DNA from: Sphingobacterium sp. SGG-5
GTDB taxonomy: Bacteria; Bacteroidota; Bacteroidia; Sphingobacteriales; Sphingobacteriaceae
Length of the DNA stretch: 64,000 nt
NCBI RefSeq assembly: GCF_011043525.1
Contig: NZ_JAAKGO010000004.1
Coordinates: forward strand, 186,001 to 250,000
Reading direction: 5' to 3'
The notes under the pieces: generated by a model
Told to the model about the DNA's origin: nothing
Seen by the model: the letters and a program-made list of their open reading frames with translations, nothing else
Database searches by the model: none
Shown here: one piece after another, positions 51,537-60,848 of the stretch
How the letters are laid out: every line of letters starts with the position of its first letter
How positions within the stretch are numbered: position 1 is the first letter of the stretch
Program-made: the position numbers and the translations under genes

Positions 51537-52880
51537 ATGAAAAGTAAAATTGGTTTCTGGACTTTTATTATTGCCCTAGGTGGATTCCTGTTCGGGTTTG
51601 ACACAGCTGTTATATCCGGAGGAGAAAAGGATATACAGCATCTTTGGCAACTGTCTTCTTACGAGCATGGTCTAACGATGTCCATTGCGTTGATCGGGAC
51701 GGTGTTTGGTGCGCTGATAGGGGGAGTGCCGTCGGATCGCTTGGGGAGAAAGAATACGCTTTATTTAGTTGCGTTGCTTTATCTGGTCTCTTCGTTAGCG
51801 ACCGCTTTTGCACAATCTTGGGCCTTATTTATGGTGTTTCGGTTTTTAGGTGGTGTAGGTGTCGGTATATCCTCGGTTGTTGGACCTATTTATATTTCCG
51901 AACTAGCACCATCGCACAAACGAGGTAAATTGGTTGGTATGTTCCAGTTTAATATTGTTTTGGGTATCGTATGTGCTTATCTGAGCAATTACATGCTTGC
52001 TGGGATAGGCGAAGAGGCTTGGCGATGGATGTTGGGTATTATGGCAATACCGTCGACATTATTTTTGCTATTGATTAATTTTCTGCCTGAAAGCCCAAGA
52101 TGGCTTTGGCTTGAGCGCAAAAATGAACAAAAAGTAAGGGATATATTAAAAGCGGTCAGTCCGGAGACTTTCGAACAGGATATGCTGCGCATAAAAACAG
52201 CTTCGTTAGGAAAAGAGGTAACTGCTGTGCCGCTTTTTCAAAAGAAATATTTCAAACCCATTATACTAGCCATGTTATTTGCCATGTTCAATCAATTAGC
52301 TGGTATCAATGCGATTATCTATTATGCACCCCGTGTTTTCGAATTGGCTGGTTTGGGGGCAGAAGGCTCTTTATTGTCCACGATCGGTATCGGTACGGTA
52401 AATTTTATTTTTACGCTATTGGCTATTAACGTAATCGATAAATATGGCCGGCGTACGTTGATGACGATAGGTAGTATAGGTTTGATTGTGTGTTTATTGT
52501 TGGTTGCTTGCTCATTTTTTGCACTCGAAGCTGGAGACGGTGGCGTATTGGCCAATGGAGTTGCTATCGTGATCTTTCTCATGTTTTTTATCGCATTCTT
52601 TGCGTTTTCGCAGGGAGCAGTAATCTGGGTGTTTATCTCAGAAATATTTCCGAATGAAATACGTGCCAAGGGACAAACTTTGGGAAGCCTGACCCATTGG
52701 GTATTGGCAGCGACTATTACGTTTGTATTTCCTGTGCTGACCGAACAGATCGGAGGGGGATATACGTTTCTGGTGTTTGCAGGTTTTATGGTTTTACAAC
52801 TCGTATATGTGCTGAAAATGATGCCGGAAACAAAAGGCAAGAGTTTGGAAGCGATGGATACAGTTACTTCGATTGGATAA
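51537..52880 (+). CDS. MFS sugar porter, probable fructose transporter
   Basis: This is a 447-residue major facilitator of the sugar porter family with 12 predicted helices. Signature motifs are GFLFGFDTAVISGG in helix 1, DRLGRKNTL in the 2-3 loop, PESPRWLWLERKNE after helix 6, NQLAGINAIIYYAPRVFE in helix 7 and PETKGKSLEAMD at the end. It should import a hexose with a proton across the inner membrane. Fructose is inferred from the adjacent fructokinase and GH32 genes. It is first in a transcript with fructokinase five bases behind. Confidence 0.9.
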   Translation: MKSKIGFWTFIIALGGFLFGFDTAVISGGEKDIQHLWQLSSYEHGLTMSIALIGTVFGALIGGVPSDRLGRKNTLYLVALLYLVSSLATAFAQSWALFMVFRFLGGVGVGISSVVGPIYISELAPSHKRGKLVGMFQFNIVLGIVCAYLSNYMLAGIGEEAWRWMLGIMAIPSTLFLLLINFLPESPRWLWLERKNEQKVRDILKAVSPETFEQDMLRIKTASLGKEVTAVPLFQKKYFKPIILAMLFAMFNQLAGINAIIYYAPRVFELAGLGAEGSLLSTIGIGTVNFIFTLLAINVIDKYGRRTLMTIGSIGLIVCLLLVACSFFALEAGDGGVLANGVAIVIFLMFFIAFFAFSQGAVIWVFISEIFPNEIRAKGQTLGSLTHWVLAATITFVFPVLTEQIGGGYTFLVFAGFMVLQLVYVLKMMPETKGKSLEAMDTVTSIG

Positions 52881-52885
52881 TATAA

Positions 52886-53803
52886 ATGGTAAACGAAAAG
52901 CAATATACAAAAGTTTTGTGCATAGGAGAATTGCTATGGGATATGATTCCTACCGGTAAGGCGGTAGGCGGAGCTCCATTCAACGTCGCGTATCACCTCA
53001 ACAAACTGGGGGTGCATACGAAGATATTGACCCGTATCGGAAAAGATCGGGATGGGGTAGAGCTGCTGGATTTTCTGGGAGCACACGCTATTGACACGAG
53101 TATGGTGCAAGTGGATGAACAGCAGTCGACATCGAAAGTAGAGGTTTATTACGACGACACCCATGCTATCAAATACAATATTGTATATCCTACGGCTTGG
53201 GACTTTTTAGCGTCGCCCGATCCTTCTACGGGTTGGGCCGATACAGACTATTTGGTTTTTGGCAGCCTTATTTTCAGGCATTCAATCGCTAAGAAGGCTG
53301 TTTTGGACGTCTTGAAACGAAGTCAGGGAATTAAGATATTTGATATCAATCTGCGGGCACCCCATTTTTCGAAAGAAAGTGTTTTGGAGTTATTGGCGTA
53401 TACAGATATATTGAAACTGAATGAAGATGAGTTGGCTCTCGTGAGTGAATGGTTGGGGACAGGTGACCAAACTATAAGTCTTCAGACGGATCATATTTTG
53501 GACACTTTTGGGATCAAGGAATTAGTACTCACGTTGGGAGAAAGAGGCGCGATGCATAAAAGCTTGGATAAGGGCGAAACTTATTTTTGTCAAGCTCAAA
53601 AGGTCGATGTCGTTGACACAATCGGTAGCGGAGATTCTTTTTTAGCGGCTTTTATTGCTTCACGGATAGAAGAGAGGCCGATTCGTGAAGCCTTACATAT
53701 TGCTTCGGTATTGGCTGCATTTGTGACTTCGCGAAAAGGCGGATGTCCAGAATATACACGTACAGATTTGGATTATTTTGAATGGCACAACGGCGTGCTT
53801 TAA
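52886..53803 (+). CDS. PfkB family fructokinase
   Basis: This is a 305-residue ribokinase-family kinase. The N terminus LCIGELLWDMIPTGKAVGGAPFNVAYHLNKLG carries the sugar-binding glycine motif. VDVVDTIGSGDSFLAAFIA holds the catalytic Asp and anion hole; the usual GAGD is GSGD. The likely reaction is ATP-dependent phosphorylation of fructose to fructose-6-phosphate in the cytoplasm. The gene sits between the porter and GH32 genes with gaps of five and nine bases, so the three are one operon. Confidence 0.9.
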   Translation: MVNEKQYTKVLCIGELLWDMIPTGKAVGGAPFNVAYHLNKLGVHTKILTRIGKDRDGVELLDFLGAHAIDTSMVQVDEQQSTSKVEVYYDDTHAIKYNIVYPTAWDFLASPDPSTGWADTDYLVFGSLIFRHSIAKKAVLDVLKRSQGIKIFDINLRAPHFSKESVLELLAYTDILKLNEDELALVSEWLGTGDQTISLQTDHILDTFGIKELVLTLGERGAMHKSLDKGETYFCQAQKVDVVDTIGSGDSFLAAFIASRIEERPIREALHIASVLAAFVTSRKGGCPEYTRTDLDYFEWHNGVL

Positions 53804-53812
53804 ACTATTATC

Positions 53813-55282
53813 ATGAAGAAAAAAAGTCATTTACTGCTATATTTGTTGTTGCCCACGCTTGTTGCATTTGGACAAAAAGAAGACGTAGAAAAATTCAGAC
53901 CGCTGTATCATTTTACACCACAGCAAAATTGGATGAACGATCCCAATGGTTTAGTTTATCATCAGGGGCTGTATCACTTATTTTATCAGTATCATCCGTA
54001 TAGCTCCAAATGGGGGCCTATGCATTGGGGGCATGCGATGAGTAAGGATTTGGTAGATTGGGAGCATCGCAATACTGCACTCTACCCAGATTCGTTAGGT
54101 ACGATTTTTTCAGGCAGTGCCATTGTCGATAAGGACAATACCGCTGGTTTTGGTCCAGATGCGTTAATTGCTATTTATACCTCAAATCATGAAAGCCGCA
54201 TAAACGGAAAGCGGAAAAGAACACAAACGCAAAGTATTGCCTATAGTCTCGATAATGGTGTCACTTGGACAAAATATGCTGGAAATCCAGTGTTGCCCAA
54301 TCCGGGAAAAAGCGCGTTCAGAGATCCTAAGGTGATCTGGCATGACAATAGTGCCAAATGGGTTATGAGCCTCACAGCAGGAGACAGTATTGCATTTTAC
54401 GGATCGAAAAATCTGAAGGATTGGGATAAACTCAGTGACTTTGGACGGGATTATGGTGCACATGGTGGAGTATGGGAATGTCCAGATCTATTCAAGATGG
54501 ATTATAAGGGAAAAGAGGTCTGGGTATTGATCGTGAGCCTTAATCCGGGAGGGCCAAATGGAGGGAGCGCAACGCAATATTTTATTGGGGATTTTGATGG
54601 AAAGGTGTTTCAGGCTTATGATAAAGAGACCCGTTGGCTGGATTGGGGTACGGATAACTATGCAGGTGTGACGTGGAGTAATGTGGGTAACAGACATCTA
54701 TTGATCGGTTGGATGAGTAATTGGCAATATGCGAACGTCGTGCCGACCGAGAAATGGAGAAGCACCATGACGACCGTTCGTGAGCTTTCGTTGTTCGAAG
54801 CGAATGGAAAGCTGTATCTTAAGAATTTTCCGATAGCGGGATATGATACGAAATTTAAACGACAGAATTTAAACTCTCCGGACACAAATGAGATCGATAT
54901 TTCCGGGCTGGACAATGCGTTTAAAATCAGTATGAAAAATGTAGATCTCACCAAAGGTTTCAAATTTATTTTTGATAATAAGATGAACGAAATCCTTACT
55001 TTTCAGTATCACAAAAGCCATAATTATTTTGCAATAAATCGCGCAGAAACCGGGTTGATCGCATTTAATAATAATTTTCCGAAGAAAATGATTGCTGATA
55101 ATATTATCGTAAAAGATAAGTGTGATATCGATATTTATATGGACAAAACCTCTATAGAAGTATTTGTGGACGGTGGGAAAATCGCGATGACAAGTTTGTT
55201 TTTCAATGAAAATGATTTTGATCACCTCACTATTGAGGGTAGTTATTCGGGCACAGCGATTTTATCGGTCTTAAGGAAATGA
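53813..55282 (+). CDS. glycoside hydrolase family 32 (fructan/sucrose hydrolase)
   Basis: This is a 489-residue secreted enzyme with signal peptide MKKKSHLLLYLLLPTLVAFGQ. The five-bladed propeller has the nucleophile motif NWMNDPNGLVYH (Asp about 43), SAFRDPKVIW (transition-state Asp) and GVWECPDLF (acid/base Glu). A C-terminal beta-sandwich covers about residues 355-489. GH32 covers levanase, inulinase and invertase. The short insert-free form, exported in a SusCD locus, suggests an exo-fructosidase, but linkage preference cannot be read. Export to the periplasm or surface would feed free fructose to the MFS porter. Confidence 0.92.
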   Translation: MKKKSHLLLYLLLPTLVAFGQKEDVEKFRPLYHFTPQQNWMNDPNGLVYHQGLYHLFYQYHPYSSKWGPMHWGHAMSKDLVDWEHRNTALYPDSLGTIFSGSAIVDKDNTAGFGPDALIAIYTSNHESRINGKRKRTQTQSIAYSLDNGVTWTKYAGNPVLPNPGKSAFRDPKVIWHDNSAKWVMSLTAGDSIAFYGSKNLKDWDKLSDFGRDYGAHGGVWECPDLFKMDYKGKEVWVLIVSLNPGGPNGGSATQYFIGDFDGKVFQAYDKETRWLDWGTDNYAGVTWSNVGNRHLLIGWMSNWQYANVVPTEKWRSTMTTVRELSLFEANGKLYLKNFPIAGYDTKFKRQNLNSPDTNEIDISGLDNAFKISMKNVDLTKGFKFIFDNKMNEILTFQYHKSHNYFAINRAETGLIAFNNNFPKKMIADNIIVKDKCDIDIYMDKTSIEVFVDGGKIAMTSLFFNENDFDHLTIEGSYSGTAILSVLRK

Positions 55283-55287
55283 GGGAT

Positions 55288-55306
55288 TTTTTTATTACAG
55301 AAAAAA
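55288..55306 (+). terminator. hairpin after the GH32 gene
   Basis: AGGGATTTTTTT (about 55284-55295) and AAAAAAATCCCT (about 55303-55314) are complementary around a seven-base loop. The T run is within the stem rather than after it, so termination may be partial. It separates the catabolic genes from the sigma factor gene. Confidence 0.5.
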
Positions 55307-55361
55307 ATCCCTAACTTTCTGCACGAAAACCGTTTTTACTTTAATTAAATATTATTTGGGC

Positions 55362-55925
55362 ATGCCATTTTCCAACGATTCGGATGAAAAGTTGTTCAGC
55401 GCGCTGAAGCAAGATGATGAGCGCGCACTGCAGGCTATCATTGCCCGGTATTGGGAAGGTATGTATAAAATGGCTACAAATACGCTGGATGACCTTTTAT
55501 TGTGTGAAGACATCGTACAGGATATATTTATCAAGATATGGAATAATAGGACGACGCTTGATTTTAGCCATTCGCTTAGAGCCTATCTTTTTGCCAGTAC
55601 CCGATATGAAATATACCGTCAGCTCAAGCGGCAATATCTGCAACAAAACCGTTTCGAACCGGAGGAGCTGACAGATATTGAGCGCTACAATCCCCATAAT
55701 CTGTTGGAGTATAAAGAATTGTTACGTCATGTAGAGGATATCGTTGATACATTGCCGGCTCGCTGTCGTGAGGTATATCTTCTTAGCCGTGAACAGCATT
55801 TGGCTCATAAAGATATCGCCGAAAGGCTTAACCTGTCTACAAAAACGGTTGAAAATCAGTTGACTATTGCATTGCGCCGTATCCGTAATGGCATAGGTAA
55901 AGTCTTATTCTTACTTTTTTTCTAA
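55362..55925 (+). CDS. ECF RNA polymerase sigma factor (FecI-like)
   Basis: This is a 187-residue sigma-70 family factor of the Bacteroidota SusCD-associated type. Region 2 includes EDIVQDIFIKIWNNR and FASTRYEIYRQLKR. Region 4 includes LPARCREVYLLSREQHLAHKDIAERLNLSTKTVENQLTIALRRIR. A TTG two codons upstream is possible. It is followed by an anti-sigma gene, so it should be held inactive by FecR until SusC signals substrate binding, then activate susC and downstream genes. Confidence 0.93.
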   Translation: MPFSNDSDEKLFSALKQDDERALQAIIARYWEGMYKMATNTLDDLLLCEDIVQDIFIKIWNNRTTLDFSHSLRAYLFASTRYEIYRQLKRQYLQQNRFEPEELTDIERYNPHNLLEYKELLRHVEDIVDTLPARCREVYLLSREQHLAHKDIAERLNLSTKTVENQLTIALRRIRNGIGKVLFLLFF

Positions 55926-55992
55926 ATATTTCACTTTTGCTTTGGGGGGTAGGGAGCATCATAGACTCTCCTCTATATAAACAGCATATCAA

Positions 55993-57132
55993 GTGGAAAG
56001 AAAACCCATACGGCATTACATTGAAAAAATTTTCCTGAATAAGCAAACAAAGGAAGAAGAAGATCTGGTCGATCAGCACTTTCTCGAGTCTTTTGATTCG
56101 GAGAGATGGGATGAAAATAAATGGGGCTTTAGGGAGGAAACCGAACGTAGGATTATGCGAGGTGTCTATAGGGATGTCCATCGTTCAAAGGTATATTTCT
56201 TGAAGCAAATATGGCTATATGCGGCTGCCGTTGCTGCAGTGATCTTGTTGTCGCTATGGCTGTGGCAGTACCCCAATGATGGAGGCCAGCGTCAGGTCAA
56301 GCGTACAGCTTATCTAAGTCCCGGAAAAGATATCGCCTTATTAGAGTTAGGGGATGGAACTCAGCTCGATTTAAACAATCTCAAAGAGGGTGAAAAGTAT
56401 GAAAAGTCGGGATTTGTAGTTTTGAAGAATCAGAACGGAGATCTGGAATATACCTATGAAAACACGGAGAACACTTTTCAAAGCAAAAAAAACACACTCA
56501 AAACACCCGTTGGCGGCCGATATAGTATCGTGTTGGCGGACGGTACCAAAGTGTGGCTGAATGCAGGCAGCAGCCTTGTTTTCCCTTCTAATTTTGCCAC
56601 GGACCAACGGATGGTCGAAGCTTCAGGAGAGGTGTATTTTGAAGTTGCTAAAGATAAAGCGAGACCCTTTATTGTCCGTTCGAAGGGATTTGATGTACGG
56701 GTGCTGGGTACGGTCTTCAATTTATCGGCTTATGAAGATAAATGGGCGAAAGAACCTTCCGTAGCACTTGTTGAGGGCTCTGTAGAGATTATAGTCGGCC
56801 ATGTAAAATCCATGCTTAAACCCGGCCACAAGGCAGTCGTTGGTTCTGAAGGCGTGACGGTTAAAACCTTTGATGTTGAATCTGAAATTGCATGGAAAGA
56901 TAATTATTTCATTTTCAAGAATCGGAATATCAAGGACATAATGGGGAGGATAGCACGTTGGTACGATGCAGAGATCATATACGCAGGTGATGGCTGGGAC
57001 CAAAAGAACTACACCGTGAAGATGTCGAGACATCAGAATATCGAGGAAGTGTTATCCATCCTTGAACTCACCAAATCTGTTAAATTTAAAATGGAAGAAA
57101 GGAGGATTACAGTTTACAATATATCGAAATAG
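55993..57132 (+). CDS. FecR family anti-sigma factor
   Basis: This is a 379-residue inner membrane regulator. The N-terminal cytoplasmic part (about residues 1-70) binds the sigma factor. A membrane helix follows (IWLYAAAVAAVILLSLWLW, about 73-91). The periplasmic FecR domain (about 170-270) has TPVGGRYSIVLADGTKVWLNAGSSLVFP and RPFIVRSKGFDVRVLGTVFNLSAYEDK. The C-terminal DUF4974-type domain (about 300-379) includes NRNIKDIMGRIARWYDAEI. It starts at a GTG, 67 bases after the sigma gene. It receives the signal from the STN domain of the SusC protein that follows. Confidence 0.9.
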   Translation: MERKPIRHYIEKIFLNKQTKEEEDLVDQHFLESFDSERWDENKWGFREETERRIMRGVYRDVHRSKVYFLKQIWLYAAAVAAVILLSLWLWQYPNDGGQRQVKRTAYLSPGKDIALLELGDGTQLDLNNLKEGEKYEKSGFVVLKNQNGDLEYTYENTENTFQSKKNTLKTPVGGRYSIVLADGTKVWLNAGSSLVFPSNFATDQRMVEASGEVYFEVAKDKARPFIVRSKGFDVRVLGTVFNLSAYEDKWAKEPSVALVEGSVEIIVGHVKSMLKPGHKAVVGSEGVTVKTFDVESEIAWKDNYFIFKNRNIKDIMGRIARWYDAEIIYAGDGWDQKNYTVKMSRHQNIEEVLSILELTKSVKFKMEERRITVYNISK

Positions 57133-57147
57133 TGAAAAAAGCAAAAA

Positions 57148-57171
57148 GTCAGGATGCTGGCACATCCTGAC
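57148..57171 (+). other. perfect 9-bp hairpin between fecR and susC
   Basis: GTCAGGATG-CTGGCA-CATCCTGAC lies 15 bases after the fecR stop. There is no T run after it, so it is not a standard terminator. It may be a processing or stability element that sets susC levels apart from the regulators. Confidence 0.5.
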
Positions 57172-57227
57172 AGGAAAAAGCTTAGAAATAAACATATTCT
57201 TAAAACTTTTAATACTAACCCAAATTT

Positions 57228-60200
57228 ATGAAAATTCCATTGGAAAAGGAACGCTTTGCGTTTATTTTAAAGATATGGCTCATTATGAAAGTATTGATAC
57301 TTTTTTTCTCGCTGACATCTTTACAAGCTGGTATCGTGGTTTATGGTCAAAGTATCACGCTTGTAATGAAACATGTGCCCATGGAGCGAGTGTTATCCGA
57401 AATCAGTAAGCAGGCTGATTTAGATCTGGTTTACGATTCGAATTTGTTCAAAAAATCAACCCCTGTCGATGTAAATTTAAAAGGAGCGACCCTGAACCAA
57501 GCTTTGGGCGCCATCATCGATTCTCGGTTGTTGGAGTACGAACTGAAACGCAATACGTTAATCATTAGAAAAAAGAATGCTGAAGTTCCGGTATCGGTTA
57601 AGCCGAAAACTGTACAACAGCAAAAGAATGTCCGTGGTAAGGTCGTTGACGAAACCGGCAAAGCACTTGTTGGCGTAACGGTTCGTGTGAAGGGCAAATC
57701 TGTTGTTACTTCTACCGATGAAAACGGTCATTATGAGATGACGAATACCGCTCCCGCAGATGTATTGGTATTTTCCATCATCGGATATCAGGTGCGAGAG
57801 ACTGCTATTGGTGAAAGAAATCAAGTCGATATGACACTTCGAGCCGAGGTAGATGATTTGGAAGAAGTCGTTATCACCGGATATCAAAATATTGATAAGC
57901 GCACATTCACCGGATCTGTCGGTAAAGTCAATCCAGAGGATATGGCGACTGCCGGTATGGGGGATGTTGGAAAGGCTTTGCAAGGTATGGTGGCGGGTGT
58001 CGCCGTAGAGAATACAAGCAGTACGTTTGGTACTAAATCAAAGATACGTATACGAGGCAACTCTTCTATAAGCGGTAATCAGGAGCCTCTATGGGTCATC
58101 GATGGAGTCGTCTTGGATGATGCAGTCAATATCAATCCCAATCAGTTGTATTCGGGTGATGCCTCCACGATGTTAAGTTCGGCTATATCAGGGATCAATC
58201 CAGACGACATCGAAGATATTCAGATATTGAAAGATGCTTCTGCAACCGCGATGTACGGTACGCAGGCCGTAAACGGCGTTATCGTTGTCACAACAAAAAA
58301 GGGACGTGTCGGTAAAGCACTAATAAACTATAAAAATACATTCACGCTGAATGTAAAGCCTTCCATCACGTCATTCAATGTGATGAATTCCAAAGAACGG
58401 ATGGAGTTTTCGGAAGAGCTCTACCAAAAGAATCTGGTAGACTTTACGAACATGAACCGTACCTATGGCGCTTACGGTAAGTTGTTGGAGCAGATGTCAC
58501 GAAAAGAGATCACCTGGCCACAGTTTTATGACCGTATTGAACGGGCAAAGACGTACAATACGGATTGGTTTGATGTACTGTTCAAAAACAATTTGACACA
58601 GGAACACAGTCTAAGTATGTCAGCGGGAACGGAAAAATTCCAGATGTACACTTCGGGCTCCTTTTTTAAGGACCACGGGCAAGTAATCGGTCAAAATACC
58701 GATAGATACACCGCTAATATACGGACCAATTATAACGTTTCTGATCAGTTTTCATTAGTGACCACACTCAATGGGTCGTTGAGAGATCAACGGACGTTTG
58801 GAGCTTATGATACGCAGGAACCTGTATTAGGACTGGAGTCCCGTGAATTTGACATCAACCCTTTTACGTATGCGCGTTCAACTAGCAGAGCGATGAGAGC
58901 GTATGATAACCAAGGGGCCTTCGAGTGGTATCAAACAAACTATGCACCGTTCAACATCATACATGAGCTGGATAATAATTTCATCAATCTTAGGCTGAAA
59001 GAGCTGCGAGCTCAGTTTGATGCCAATTGGAAAATTTCGGAGGTGCTGAAATACACCGGACTTGCTTCCGCAAGGACGACAGCGGCCTATTCAGAACATA
59101 TCGCTACTGAGTTTTCCAACGTGGCCGAATCGTATCGGGCTATGGCAAATAGCTCGGTGATATGGGGGAATGATAAGCTCTATAATGACCCCTACGATCT
59201 GTATGAGTTCCCTATCTCGGTATTGCCCCAAGGTGGGATCGCCATAGTGGACAACACGGACGGTACGTTTTACACCATTCGTAATTCGATTAATTACACA
59301 CCAAGATTTGTTAATCATTCTTTTGATCTACTCGTGGGAAATGAAATTCGAAGCAAACACTATTATAGAGATTATTACAAAGGTTATGGCTTTGATTACT
59401 ATCGGGGCATGACTGCAAATCCAGATTATCGGGCCATTATGCGAGACATATTGTCGTTGAGCTCAGATTCTTACTACAGAAAAGGTCAAAATACATACAA
59501 TGAGGTTTCCTTCTTCGGAAATCTCGCTTATTCCTACAAAGGGAAGTATAATTTGACGGCCTCCATGCGGTCAGATGGCTCTAACCGTTTGGGAGCTTCG
59601 GAGCGATTCCGTTTTCTGCCAATATGGGTGTTTGGAGCAAGCTGGAATGCCGATGAAGACTTCGGCCTTCAAGACGTCCTGTGGTTGGATCAACTCAAAC
59701 TGCGGGGATCGTATGGTCTTCGGGGTAATATCAGTGGATTGGGTAGTCCGGAGTTATTAGCTTATTATGGTAACACAACTCGCTTTGATCGTGCAACGGT
59801 CGAGAACCTGATCACGATCGAATCGCCAGACAATCCGTCTATGCAGTGGGAAAAGGAGAAAATGTCAAATATAGCGGTAGAGTTCGGTTTTCTCAAGCGT
59901 TTCAATTTTATCTTTGAATATTATCATCGCGATAACTATGATCTGATCAGTGCGATAGAGGTCAGTAGAGCTTCTGGCTTTCAGCGGAAGACCATCAATT
60001 GGGCAGATATGACCAATCAGGGGATCGAAGTCACTTTAAATTCACATAACATTAAAAAAGCAGATTTTGATTGGAAAACAGTTTTTACACTGGGTTACAA
60101 CAAAAACACGATAAAGAGTCTGCAAACCAATAATACGGTCTTGCAACAATCTATAGATCGGGGTGCTGCTATGGTAGGACGACCGGTCAACGGCCTATAT

Positions 60201-60842
60201 TCTTTTGAGTTTGCACGATTGAATGAGAATGGACTGCCGTTGTTCTACAATGATAGCCATCAAGCAACCTATAGAATAGACAAGAGCTCCAGACAACTGG
60301 GAATGTTGATCTATGAAGGTAGCCGCGAGCCCTTGGCATCAGGTGGTCTCACGAATAGTTTTCGTTATAAAAAAATAACACTTTCAACCTTATTTACTTT
60401 TAATTATGGTAATAAAATTCGGTTGAATCCTTTCTATAAAGGTTATTATTCGGATGTGGAGGCCTTGGATAAAACGCTGGTCAATAGGTGGCAGGCTCCT
60501 GGGCATGAACAGTATACGAATGTACCACGTATTATCGATTCGGATACACGTAGTACATTACTGAGTCTGAATTCGGATCCTTTTACGTTTTACAACCGGA
60601 GTCATATCCGTACGGTAGACGGATCATTTGTTCGCTTCAAGAGTTTGATGTTGAATTATGAATTACCACAAGCATGGGTTCGTCGAGCAGGGCTAAGCAA
60701 GTTGGTTCTGAACGGTCAGGCACAGAATATTTATTTGTGGTCGGATGAGAAGTTATTAGGACAAGATCCAGAATCCATTGTTTCCGGAATATCACTGCCC
60801 TTAACGACAACATACACCTTTGGTTTAACCTGTTCATTTTGA
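57228..60842 (+). CDS. SusC/RagA family TonB-dependent outer membrane receptor with STN domain
   Basis: This is a 1204-residue receptor. A signal peptide (to about residue 45) precedes an STN signalling domain (about 45-105: MKHVPMERVLSEISKQADLDLVYDSN). A carboxypeptidase-D-like beta-sandwich follows (about 125-205: VRGKVVDETGKALVGVTVRVKG). The plug carries GYQNIDKRTFTGSVG and SATAMYGTQAVNGVIVVTTKKG. The 22-strand barrel ends TYTFGLTCSF. With SusD it imports oligosaccharides using TonB energy. The STN domain fits signalling to the adjacent FecR. Fructan as substrate is inferred from the neighbours. It is followed six bases later by susD. Confidence 0.93.
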   Translation: MKIPLEKERFAFILKIWLIMKVLILFFSLTSLQAGIVVYGQSITLVMKHVPMERVLSEISKQADLDLVYDSNLFKKSTPVDVNLKGATLNQALGAIIDSRLLEYELKRNTLIIRKKNAEVPVSVKPKTVQQQKNVRGKVVDETGKALVGVTVRVKGKSVVTSTDENGHYEMTNTAPADVLVFSIIGYQVRETAIGERNQVDMTLRAEVDDLEEVVITGYQNIDKRTFTGSVGKVNPEDMATAGMGDVGKALQGMVAGVAVENTSSTFGTKSKIRIRGNSSISGNQEPLWVIDGVVLDDAVNINPNQLYSGDASTMLSSAISGINPDDIEDIQILKDASATAMYGTQAVNGVIVVTTKKGRVGKALINYKNTFTLNVKPSITSFNVMNSKERMEFSEELYQKNLVDFTNMNRTYGAYGKLLEQMSRKEITWPQFYDRIERAKTYNTDWFDVLFKNNLTQEHSLSMSAGTEKFQMYTSGSFFKDHGQVIGQNTDRYTANIRTNYNVSDQFSLVTTLNGSLRDQRTFGAYDTQEPVLGLESREFDINPFTYARSTSRAMRAYDNQGAFEWYQTNYAPFNIIHELDNNFINLRLKELRAQFDANWKISEVLKYTGLASARTTAAYSEHIATEFSNVAESYRAMANSSVIWGNDKLYNDPYDLYEFPISVLPQGGIAIVDNTDGTFYTIRNSINYTPRFVNHSFDLLVGNEIRSKHYYRDYYKGYGFDYYRGMTANPDYRAIMRDILSLSSDSYYRKGQNTYNEVSFFGNLAYSYKGKYNLTASMRSDGSNRLGASERFRFLPIWVFGASWNADEDFGLQDVLWLDQLKLRGSYGLRGNISGLGSPELLAYYGNTTRFDRATVENLITIESPDNPSMQWEKEKMSNIAVEFGFLKRFNFIFEYYHRDNYDLISAIEVSRASGFQRKTINWADMTNQGIEVTLNSHNIKKADFDWKTVFTLGYNKNTIKSLQTNNTVLQQSIDRGAAMVGRPVNGLYSFEFARLNENGLPLFYNDSHQATYRIDKSSRQLGMLIYEGSREPLASGGLTNSFRYKKITLSTLFTFNYGNKIRLNPFYKGYYSDVEALDKTLVNRWQAPGHEQYTNVPRIIDSDTRSTLLSLNSDPFTFYNRSHIRTVDGSFVRFKSLMLNYELPQAWVRRAGLSKLVLNGQAQNIYLWSDEKLLGQDPESIVSGISLPLTTTYTFGLTCSF

Positions 60843-60848
60843 TCCATT

